Shown here: positions 36,601-48,600 of the stretch, piece after piece | Position numbering within the stretch: position 1 is the stretch's first letter | How the letters are laid out: each line of letters starts with the position of its first letter | From: Omphiscola glabra | Lineage: Eukaryota > Mollusca > Gastropoda > Lymnaeidae | DNA length: 64,000 bases | Assembly: GCA_964017045.1 (NCBI GenBank) | Contig: OZ024811.1 | Coordinates: forward strand, 17,055,388 to 17,119,387 | Reading direction: 5' to 3' | Made by a program: the position numbers and the translations under genes | Notes under the pieces: generated by a model | What the model was told of the DNA's origin: nothing | The model's database searches: none | Seen by the model: the letters and a program-made list of their open reading frames with translations, nothing else

Positions 36601-39600
36601 CCCCCCACACGCCCTAGACTACATCACCCAATCAGGTGAGTTCGAAAAAAGATGTTTCCAACTCAGTTTGAAATGACTGCAGTGTCTGATTGTTTCTGAG
36701 AGCGACAGGAATGCCGTTCCAGATACTTGGGCCAGCAAAAGTGAAAGTCCGCCTTCTGTAGGTCTCAAGGCGGACTCGCGGTATCCAGAGTTATCCCCTA
36801 TCGGATGAAAGGAGTGATCTAGTGGGTACAAAAGGCGTCATGAGTACTTTGATATAGGACGGCGCCAGTTCATGCAATCAGCGGTAGCAGAGAGAGGCAA
36901 TTGTGTACTCTATGCGAGCGCGGACTAGCAGCCAATGCAGCTCTCTCAGAAGTGTTTTAGCATCGTCAAATTTGCATTTGCACAGAATATTGCGAGCCGC
37001 ATTATTCTGTGCTTTTTTTATTTTCTTTCCAGGAGCGTAACCGGAAGACTCACCATGAGAGCATTGCAGTAGTCCATTCATGATAGCACGAAAGCAGACA
37101 TCATCCTCTTTGATGCATCAACCATAAAAAAAAGGTCTGATTTAACCTATTATGCGCATCTATAGAAAAATCGCAATGCATATTAATTTGATTTTCCATA
37201 GTTAGTGTTATGTCTAAGTATTCACACATGTTCCGCAAACTCAATCTGCCCACCTGAGATAGTAAGGGATGGTATGTTAGTTACTGATTATAGTGTCTGG
37301 GCGTTAGCAATGGGAATCAGCTTGGTCTTTTCATCGTTTAATTTGAGCTTGTTTCTTTTCATCTCGTGCTTAACTGACTCCACTGTCTTCTGTGTCATAC
37401 TGAGAAGCTGAGGGAACTGAGAGGGGATCACGGACTGCTGAAATTGGGTATCATCCTTGAACATGTGATATACCTTGTCAAACTGCTGAATCACTGCACC
37501 AGGGGCTGAACGTTCAAAGTGAAAAGTACCAGGCCTAGGACCGAGCCCTGGGGTACACCTAATTCAATTATAGATTGTTTCGAAATGAAACCGTTTGCGA
37601 TAACTGATTGGACACGATTTGTCAGATACAAGCAGAACCATCTAAGCACTGTTTCGACAAATCCGAATGTTTTTTGCAGACTTTGGAAAAGTATGCCGTG
37701 GTCAAGAGTATCCTTTTCTGGGTTCTTGCTGTTATTAGCCTGTCATGGCCTCTTCATTAGTTCCGATATATATATATATACTGTTTTCCTCCCATACATT
37801 ATCACTTGCACAATGTGAACGTCAAGTAACGGCCTTCTCACACACACCACTCTATTCTTTGTAATAAATTGACATATCATATTTCAATAAACATATAACG
37901 CAGATCCAACATACAGAAAACAAAAGTGAAACTTTAAGCAAAAAAAGTACAGTGAATAAAGAATACGATCATTTACTCAAAGTGCATACGTTTATAAGTG
38001 TCATAAAGCAGCACCGCCACGTGATTTTGGAGTTACTTAGTGGAGTTTTAATCTATTGTCGGCAACGACACATTTTTATGATTTTAGAATACGTATTTAC
38101 TCCAATAGCCCAGAAATAAAATAAAACACATGCACAGCCGTATGTCCCTAAAATAAAGAGTCTTAATTTCCTCCTATCCTACCTCTACCATTGACTTTTC
38201 TTGGAACCATTTGCTTTGTTTGAATTAAATATTTTTTCTCTAAATTGCTCCTCCCCTCAAACAATGTTGTTGTTGTTTTTTTCCAGTAAACTCCCATTAA
38301 TCACCACGCTAAAATTTCAGCATCATCATGGCCAGTAAAGTTTATGCCATCCATCATTGTAATACTGTGGAGTGTCCAGACCTGTAGTCTGTGGAGTGTC
38401 CAGACATGTAGTCGACCGTAAGGGGTGGGGTCCCACATCAGTACAGACTAAATAAAGGATCAACCGTGTCAGATTGCCCGCGATGGGATGACGGCGTTGG
38501 TTTTATGACCTAAGACCAACTGATCAAACAAGGGTCAAGCCTGCGACGGGATGGATGACCTATTACGCGGTGTGTTACATAAGAAGGGGATTGGGGCCCT
38601 GGGAACTTGGGGCTTATAAAAGGACGGGACTAAGGAGAACTCAGAGGGGGAGGCAAGTGCAGATAGGAGAACTCAACCGGGCAGAACTCAGCAGGGCAGG
38701 CAGGTGGACGGACGGGAGTTAGAGAGTGACCGTGACAGTCGGAGTTGAGTACGACAGAGAGAGCGAGAGAAAGTGAAGTCAAAGGATAAGACAAATAAAT
38801 GTTCAAAGACTATAACCATTTTTGAGTTGTCATATTGGTGCAGACGAGAGACAGAGTGAATAAGGTTGCAAACTAATTAGACAGCAGAGACGAGCAAGGT
38901 TCGCTGCAATACACACTTTCCCTTACTTTCATTGCACCTTGCAGAAAACCAACCAGCTACACAGCCCCCTTTGCATTCTCCCGTGATTGTATTGCACCCT
39001 GGTTCTAGGCAGTTTTTGGAGCATTCTGTGGAAGGGAAAAAATAAAATTCTGTTTTCATGTCCTGAAACATTGCCAGTCTCGACATAATTGTAAACATGA
39101 TTGATATCTTTTTTTAAAAAAAAAAAAAAGGAAGCTAAGCATTCATAAAGGGATTATATTTAGAACAACTGACAAAATAATAGAAACAAAATAATGTAAT
39201 TTGTAATAGTGTATGAAATCACTTGATCACTGATGCGTATATTACATTAATATGACTTATCGGTGATCTCTTTATTGAAAAAAATATTGTATACAAAACG
39301 CTGCACGATTAGTTACCATCTGACATGCGCAAAAAGTTATAAGTGAATCCCCGTACTCTACAAATAGAAATAAAAACAAAATAAGTGATCTTCCTATGAA
39401 CCAGTAGGTGCAATTAGATGAATTGGTGTCTCACTGACTGGCTTACCCTCGTTGCATTGCAATCCATACCACCCTTCATGGCAACCTTCTGTACATTCTA
39501 GAGTATCCATGTTGCAGACATCGTTTACACAGTGTTCAAAGCAAGCTGAAGTAAATGTATTTTGGCGACAGTTAGTATTCAGTAAATTGTGTTTTACTTA

Positions 39601-42600
39601 ACGGTGCGCTGTAGCGTGATGTGCAACAGTGGATTCCTAACATGTGCGCCAGAAAGTACAGCAAAAAAAAAAAAAAGAGAAAATTTCATTAAAATTTCAT
39701 ATCTTTTGAAGTTCACTTGTTAGAATTCGGCAAAGGGAGCTTTGTGAAAATCTGGAATTCAAAATAGGAGAGCTCGCTTCAAATCCTCCATTTATCATGT
39801 GTATTGCAAAGCGCGATACCCATTCACCGTGTATTGTGATAACTCACGCCAGTAAACTATAACCAGGTAGCTAAAGGGATCATGCGTCTTTAAATTCCCC
39901 CCCCCCCCACACTTTTTGGTGTGGAGGGGTCGGCTTTGAAACTTACAAATAAAGCATGCATGGTGTCCAATAAAGAAAAGAAATGAGCGGTGGCTATAAT
40001 AAAATCGTTTACCGCCAGTCTAGTGAATCTATATTATCGCCAGCGAAAAATATTTAAGGCTGTGGGCAGACAACACGACCGTCAGAGGCGTTTTCGCTAA
40101 CTTGCTTACTTCCAATCCGACAGCAGAGCCCTTGGTGGAGGTACGGTCGCCGGCAGCCGCGTCTAGTGGTACAGATGCGCACCCAACCGTGTCCCATCGG
40201 CACATACTAAACAATCTAGACCGTAACAGCGCATCAGTGACCGGATGCACCTCACTAGATGTTTCGGGAGAGGCCAGGGCGGTGGCAGAGCCCTCCGTGA
40301 GAAACATGTGATATTACTCAGCTCAGCAGATGTCACACCCTCAACAGAATATATTTGCTAGTTAGCAGACTACAGACAAGTTGCGCTAAGGAGCGCTCCC
40401 TTCCCTTCACGAAGACGTACAAATTCATCATCATTATCATCAGGTCCCGTGGTCCTTCGACCGTTGGGAAGCCACAGATGGCATGTACACTATTCTTCTA
40501 CATTCCTCTCGGTCTTCTGCCCTACGCATAGCATCGCCTAGTTGTAATCCCGTCCATTCTTTGATATTATCTTCCCATCTCTTTCTTTGTCTTCCTCTTC
40601 TTCTCCCTCCTCTAGTAGTGCCCTGCAAGATCTCTTTGGCGAGCCCTTGTTTTCTGGTCACATGGCTATACCACTCAAGTTTGCGCTTTTTAACAGACGT
40701 CAGCAGGTCATCGTATTGCCCAATTGCCTGACGAATCCTTTCTTTTATTTGCTCATTGGTGATGTGGTCTCTATAGCAGATGCCAAGAATGCCTCTGTAA
40801 CATCTCATCTCCATCGCCTTTATTTTCCTTTCAAGTTCTGCTGTTAACATAAAAATTAGCCATTCAAAATGTTGCATTATTGATATAAAACTAACGTCAT
40901 TTGTCCACTTAGCTACCTTAATATTAAGATATGAACTTACTACTAATCCAAGGTACGTTGCTTGACAGGGGAACTTTTTTTTCCTATCATGCACTGTTAA
41001 AAATCTACAGTAGAGCACCGACCTTTGTAACAGCAACTTAATGGTAATCAATTGCCACCGAATAAACGTGAACAAGGGTGTAAATCACATATTCAGCTGT
41101 AAGAACAAATGCTTTTATTGTATTCACCAGAGCTGGATATTATTACAACCATTTACCGGAAAGGAGGTATCTAAATCAATTATTTTCAGGATTTCCGATA
41201 AGATCGGATGCCTAAAAAATGAAAATTTTTGTTCAAAACACGATGGACTGGATGTCACCAACTCCAACTATTGAATTTAGATTTACTCACCAACTGTACA
41301 GTTAGGGTAATCCATATATCTGGGGGCGCAGCCTATATCACAGATTCCCGTGTCTATGTCGCAAGAATCATTTAGACAGTGGCTGCTGATGCAAGGGACG
41401 GTACAGTTCCAACCCCAGAAGCCAAGATTACATGCTGCGAAAAGATGTGCACGTGTTTAAAGTCAGTGTTGAATAACACTACTTCACATTCGTCTTGAAA
41501 TCATGATTAGTTCGTAAATATCATATACAAATGACTGCAATTAAGTTGGGATATTTTTTTTTGTATGGTGTTTTATTTATAGTTAAGTTTCACATTCTTA
41601 ACTAATGTAATTATTTTAACTAATTGAAACAAAACATCTTACTAGGGTTTGTTGTTTTTTTTTATTCCGCAAATTTCTCTTTTTAATAATGCATGCAAAC
41701 ATAGGTCTACATTTTTGCTCTTTGTTTCTTTTTTTTGTGGGGGGTGGGGGGTGGGATGGGGTGTGATGGGATGTGCAAGAAACGAAACTTTGAGCTGTAT
41801 CATATGTCCATAAGATGTATAATAAGCCCCTTAACTGTATCATAAGCCCCTCAACCGTATCATAAGCCTCTGAGCTGTATCATAAGCCCATGAGCTTTAT
41901 CATAAGCCCATGAGCTGTATCATAAGGCCCTGAGCTGTGTCATAAGTCAATGAGCTCTATCATAAGTCCCTGCATTGTATCATAAGAACCTGAAATGTAT
42001 CATATGTCCATAAATTGTATCATAAGAAACTGAGCTGTATCATAAGCCACTGAGCTGTATCATAAGCCCATTGAGCTGTATCAAAAGCCCTTGAGCTGAT
42101 CATAAGCCCCTGAGCTGTATCACAAGCCCCTGAGCTGTATCATAAGCCCTTGAGCTGTTTCATAAATCCATGAGCTGTATTATAAGCCCCTCTGAATTGT
42201 ATTATAAGTCCCTGAATTGTATCATAAGAACCTGAAATGTATCATATGTCCATGAATTGTATCATAAGCTCCTGAGCTGTTTCATAATCCTCTGAGCTGT
42301 ATCATAAGCCCCTGAGCTGTATCATAAGCCCCTGAGCCGTATCAATAGCCCATTAGTTGTATCATAAGCCCCTGAGCTGTATCATAAGCCAATAAGTTGT
42401 ATCTAAGCCCTTGAGCCGTATCGTAATCTCTGAAGCTGTGTCATATACCCCTGAGCTGTTTTATAAGCCTCCCTGAGATGTATAATAAGCCTCTTAACTG
42501 TATAAGCCCCTGTGCTGGATCATAAGTCCCTGAGCTGTATCATAAGCCCCTGAGCTGTATCAAAAGCCAATGAGCTGTATCATAAGAAGACGAAAAAACC

Positions 42601-45600
42601 CACTATGAAACAAATCTTATCCATTTCCCAACTTCACGGATATTTTTTTTTATAGAAATGTATCCGAAATGTGACAACGCACTTGGACTGCATTTTCCGA
42701 CGTTATTGTAACACGGATTTATTAATTTTGAAAAAAAAAATCTAAAACATCTTTTTCACTAATGTAACATCATCGGTAATAAAAAATATTGTTAATCACT
42801 TGAAGCTGAACAATTACACTTTCCTCCCACAGAAATTTTTTTTTTTTTGCAGTAGAAAGTTAAATTCATTATTTGATACGTATTAAAACTAAAATATATA
42901 TAATATGTTCCGGGGTGTAGCCCATTTAAACTTTGAAATATTGCTACACCTACCTAGTCTAAACTAATCACATAAGAAAAACAGAAGGCCATTGAGCCAG
43001 AACTCTTTGGGACTTCTCCAAAATATACCTTAATTCTACTCCCTCTCCCCCCCCCCCCCACATGCCCGACTAAACCTAACCAGATAACCAGGCGGCATGC
43101 TGGGAGCACTCCGCCACCAAAAAATGCCCCACCCGTCTTCCACTCGACTGAGCAAGTCGGTGGGGCGTCACCGACCGAGAAGCGCCTGAGCTTGTGGTGC
43201 TGCTCGCACAAATTTCTGGGAAACGGGATGGATATATTTTAAAGTCCCCAAAAACCCCGTCCCCATTCTAGTGTGGCACCAGACGCACTCTGATAGGTAT
43301 TTCTAGAAGGGTTTTCTACATTTTTTGAATAAGTCACATCGCAGCTAGGGCGAAACGGTTGCCTAGGGACAGTCCCATCACAGGCTGTATGATAGATTCA
43401 TCGGCATGGGCTGCAACAACCCATCCATGCCTCGTGTCCTTTAACGGCAACATGTCATCATGACCCTATTTTTATCAAACGCACTCACTTATTCAGGGGC
43501 GCATCTTGTGTTTCATGCAAAAAAAAAAATATTGTAAAGTGGCAGCCCCCACTCCCCCCTTCACTACGCCAAAAAGTTTGTTAAGTTTAATTAAGTAGCC
43601 CCATTAATAGCGTAAGTTTTGAGCGACTTTTAGCTATATGGATATTCTAATGTCTCAAACGTCTGTTAACACATAGGGGAATATGAGCAAGCTCCTTGAA
43701 AACAGGTAGACTACATCAAAGATGTTTCTAACTCAGTTTTGAAAGACTGCAGTGTCTGACTGTTTCTGAGACCGACAGGAAGGCCGTTCCAGATACTTGG
43801 GCCAGCAAAAGCGAAAGTGCGCCTTCTGTAGGTGTCAAGGCGGACTCGCAGTATCCAGAGGTTGCCCAATTCGGATGAAAGGAGTGATCTAGTGGGTACA
43901 TAAGGCGTCATGAGCACTTTGATATTGTAAGACGCAAGGTCATGCAACCAGCGGTAGCAGAGAGTTGCAATTGTGTACTCTATGCGAGCGCGGACTAGCA
44001 GCCAATGCAGCTCTCTCAGAAGTGTTTTAGCATCGTCAAATTTGCATTTGCGCAGAACAATGCAAGCCGCATTATTCTTTGCTTTTTTATTTTCTTTCCA
44101 GGAGCGTAACCGGAAGACTCACCATGAGAGCATTGCAGTAGTCCATTCATGATAGCACGAATGCAGACATCAGCCTCTTTGGTGCATCAACCATAAAAAA
44201 GATCTGATATGACCTATTATGCGCATCTATAGAAAAATCGCAATGCATGTTAATTTGATTTTCCATAGTTAGTGTTCACCCATGTTTCGCAAACTCAATC
44301 TGCACACCAGAGAGTAAGGGATGGTATGTTAGTTACTGATTATAGTTTCTGAGCGTTAGCAATGGGAATCAGCTCGGTCTTTTCATCATTTAATTTCAGC
44401 TTGTTTCTGTTCATCTCGTGCTTAACTGACTCCACTGTCTTTTGGTGTCATACTGAGATGCTGAGGGAACTTAGAGGTGATCACGGACTGCTGAAGTTGG
44501 GTATCATCCTTGAACATGTGATATAACATGTCAAACTGCTGAATCACTGCACCAGGGACTGAACGTTCAAAGTGAAAAGCACCAGGCCTAGGACCGAGCC
44601 CTGGGGTACATCTAATTCAATAATAGATTGTTTCGAAATCAAACCGTTTGCGATAACTGATTGGACCCGATTTGTCAGATACGAGCGGAACCATCTCAGG
44701 ACGGTTTCGACAAAACCGAACGTTTTTTTCAGACGTTGGAAAAGTATGCCGTGTTCAAGCGTATCGAAAGCTGCCGATAGATCTAGTAACGACAAAAGGG
44801 GTACCTGGCCCCCGTCACAAGACGAAAGAATGTCATTTACGACGCGCAGCAGGGCTGTCTAAGTAGAGTGATACGTCCTGTATGCTGACTGGAAAAGGCT
44901 CACGCAAGTCACTATGATTGAGGTGATCCAGGATGTTGGCGGAGAACGATATTTCTCAATTACACCTGTAACCTACGGATACCAATCTAGCTTCTGACTA
45001 CCTTCGTCGTCGTCGTCTTCTTCTTTATATTAAGGGCCAACGATCAATGCATTGATAATTCCTGGCTCCTAAATTTGTAGAGTGTATTTCACTGGTAGCA
45101 AGAGTTTCTCTGCGAGGAGATCATGAACCAGTTGGGGTGGGGGGCCGGAAGGCCTGACAGAATGGATGCAAATGTGTCAAGTGTTGTCGCCTCAACTGCT
45201 CATTTTTGGACGCTTGTTCCAGTCCCTGATTGACTTTAGCAGAAATGAGCAGTTCCTTTACTGGGTTCCTGCTGTTATAAGCCTGTCATGGCTTCTTCAT
45301 TAGTTCCGAGATATATATATATATATATATATATAGTTTTCCTCCCATACACTATCACTTGCACAATGTGAACGTCAAGTAAAGGCCTTGACACACACAC
45401 CACTCTATTCTTTGTAATAAATTGACGTATCATATTTCAATAAACATATAACGATGATCCAACATACAGAAAACAAAAGTGAAATATTAATCATAAAAAG
45501 TACAGTGATTAAAGAATACGATTATTTACTCCAAGTGCATACGTTTATAAGTGTCCGCAGACAATAGATTCTTAAAGCAGCACCGCCACATGATTTTGGA

Positions 45601-48600
45601 GTTACTTGGAGTTTCACTCTATTGTCGGCAACGACAAATTTTTATGCTTTTTGAACACGTATTAAATCCAAAAGACATAAAATAAAACACATGCACAGCC
45701 GTATGTCCCTGAAACAAAGAGTCTTAATTTCCTCCTATCCTACCTCTACCACTGGCTTTTCTTAGAACCCTTTGCTTTGTTTGAATTATTTTTTTTTAAA
45801 ATTGCTCCTCCCCTCAAAAAATGCACAATTAGTTACGATCTGACAGGCGCAAAATTTTATTAGTGAACTCCAATTCTCTACACACAGAAATTTAAAAAAA
45901 TAAGTAATCTTCCTATCAACCACTAGGCTCAATGCACTACGTTTAGTCACTTCCTTGTTTTGTCAAGTGATATGTGTAAGCCTTCGGTAGCCTATGCTAC
46001 ACATAACAACGGATAACAGCTGATCAGCCATTATCATTAATTTTTAAGCAAAATGTTTGTCTCCATCAGCGCTTCTCAAATGTTAATTTAAAAAATTATT
46101 TTTCAAAATATTCTTGAGTACCCGTGTTTTTTAAGTGACATTAATAAATGTGACAATAATTATAATTCAGTTACGATTAAAGGAAGAAAGTTGTTTGAAG
46201 AAAATGTTGTGAGGGACTAGTGTGTTGCAGACAGCCTACCGGAAGTCTTACTCGAACTTACTCTTATCACATGACAAAACAATCGACTCATCCTAGTCCA
46301 TTAGATGAATTGATGGCTCAATGACTGGCTTACACTCGTTGCATTGCAATCCATACCACCCTTTCTGGCAACCTTCTGTACATTCTAGAGTATCCAGTTT
46401 TCAGACATCCTTTACACAGTGTTCAGAGCAAGCTGAAGTAAATGTATTTTGGCGACAATAAGTATTCAGTAATTTGTGTTTTACTTAACGGTGCGCTGCA
46501 GCGCCATGTGCAGCAGTGGATTCCTCACATGGGCGCCAACAAGTACAGCACAAAAAAAGAGATAAAATTTCATTAAAATTTCCTCTCTTTTGAAGTTCAC
46601 TTGTTAGAATTCGGCATAAGGAGCTTTGTGAAAATCTGGAATGCAAAATAGGAGAGCTCGCTTCGAATACTCCATTTATCATGTGTATTGCAAAGCGCGA
46701 TACCCATTTATCGCGTATTGTAATAACTCATGCCAGTAAACTATAACTATAACCAGGTAGCTAACGGGATCATGCTTCTTTAGATTCCCCCCCCCCCTTT
46801 GTTGGTGTGGAGGGGTCGGCTTTGAAACTAAAACATCGGTAACAAATAAAGCATGCATGCTGTCCAAAAAGAAAAGAAACGAATGGTGGCTATAATAAAT
46901 TCGTTTAGCGCCGGTCTAGTGATTCTATAGAATCGCCAGCGAAAAATATTTAAGGCTGTGGGCAGACAACACGACAGTCAGAGGCGTTTTCGCTAACTTG
47001 CCTACCTCAAATCCGACAGAGCAAGTGGCGGATGTACGGTCGCAGGCAGCCAGGTCTAGTGGTACAGATGCGCACCCAGCCGTGTCCCATCGGCGCACAC
47101 TAACAGGCTAGACCATAACAGCGCATCTGTTGACCGGATGTCCCTAACTAGATGTTTCGGGAGAGGCCCGGGCAGTGGGAGAGCCCTTCGTGAGAAACAT
47201 GTGATATTGCTCATCTCAGCAGATGGGGCTGGCAGCAATGGCACTCCCGGGAGGTCATAAGAGAGTTTTGTCAGACCCTCACCAGAATATATTTGCTAGT
47301 TAGCAGGTTACAGACATGTTGCGGTAAAGAGCGCCCCCTTCCATTCGCGAAGACGTAAAAATTAGCCATTCAAAATGTTGCACTATTGATATAAAACTAA
47401 CGTCATTTGTCCACTTAGCTACCCTATTATTAAGATATGAACTTACTACTAATCCAAGGTACGTTGCTTGACATGAGAACTGTTTTTTCCTATCATGCAC
47501 TGTTAAAAATCTACCGTACAGCACCGACCTTTGTAACAGCAACTTAATGGTAATCAACTGCCACCGACTAAACGTGAACAAGGGTGTAAATCACATATTC
47601 AGCTGTAAGAACAAATGATTTTATTGTATTCACCAGAGATGGTGATTTTTACAACCATTTACCGGAAAGGAGGTATCTAAATCAATTATTTTCTGGATTT
47701 CCGCTAAGATCGGATGCCTAAAAAAAGAAAATCTTTGTTCAAAGCGCTATGGCCCTGGATGTCACCAAATCCAACAACTGAATTTAGATTTACTCACCAA
47801 CTGTACAGTTAGGGTAATGCTTGTATCTGGGGGCGCAGCCTCTATCACAGATGCCCGTGTCTTTGTTGCACGAACCATTTAGACAGTGCCTGCTGATGCA
47901 AGGGACGGTACAGTTCCAACCCCAGAAGCCAAGATTACATGCTGCGAACAGATGTGCACGTGTTTAACGTCAGTGTTGAATAACACTACTTCACATTCGT
48001 CTTGAAATCATGATTAGGTAGTAAATCAGATATACAAATGATTGCAATTAAGTTGGGATATTTTTTTTGTGTGGTGTTTTATTTATAGTTAAGTTTCACG
48101 TTCTTAAATAATGTAATTATTTTAACTAATTGAAACAAAACATCTTACTAGGGTTTGTTGTTTTTTTATATTCCGCAAATTTCTCTTTTTAATAATACAT
48201 GCAAAAATAGGTGTACATTTTTGCTCTTTTTTTTGGGGGGGTGGGATGGTGTGGGGTGGGGTGTGCAAGAAACGAAACTCGTAAAATTATTCAGTTAGAG
48301 CTGCAAAACGTCTTTTCAGATGACATACGTGCTTTACACAGCGGCGGATCTCTGTATCCGTTGCAACCTAGGATGCACAATCCTGTGTCCCATACACACG
48401 TGTCGTTATAACAGCCCACACATTCCACACACTCGTTGTTCCATCTCCCAGGTGGACAGTCTGGAGGTTGAAACATGTGTGTGAATTATACAAGTACAAT
48501 TTCGATCTAATACAGTCTTAATTTTCATGACATACACTCACACACACAGACACATTTATATATTATTATGCACCAAAATGGGTATTTTTAGTAATTTGCA

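Larger units (their letters stand above)
36600..43560. repeat. tandem segmental duplication, copy 2
   Basis: Same order as copy 1: LINE fragment, exons a2, b2 and c2, minisatellite, terminal block. Specific to this copy are a solo-LTR-like insertion (38358-38913), a LINE piece between b2 and c2 (about 40420-40852) and an expanded minisatellite. Confidence 0.88.
43560..48280. repeat. tandem segmental duplication, copy 3 (partial)
   Basis: Has the LINE fragment, an inactivated exon b3 and an intact exon c3. Exon a and about 1 kb around it are missing: sequence matching about 38255 in copy 2 jumps near 45818 to sequence matching about 39300. The minisatellite is absent. Confidence 0.85.

Noticed and set aside
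40029..40311. Alanine- and serine-rich frames on both strands, also near 47056
   Set aside because: Part of the duplicated intron; frames are not kept between the three copies.
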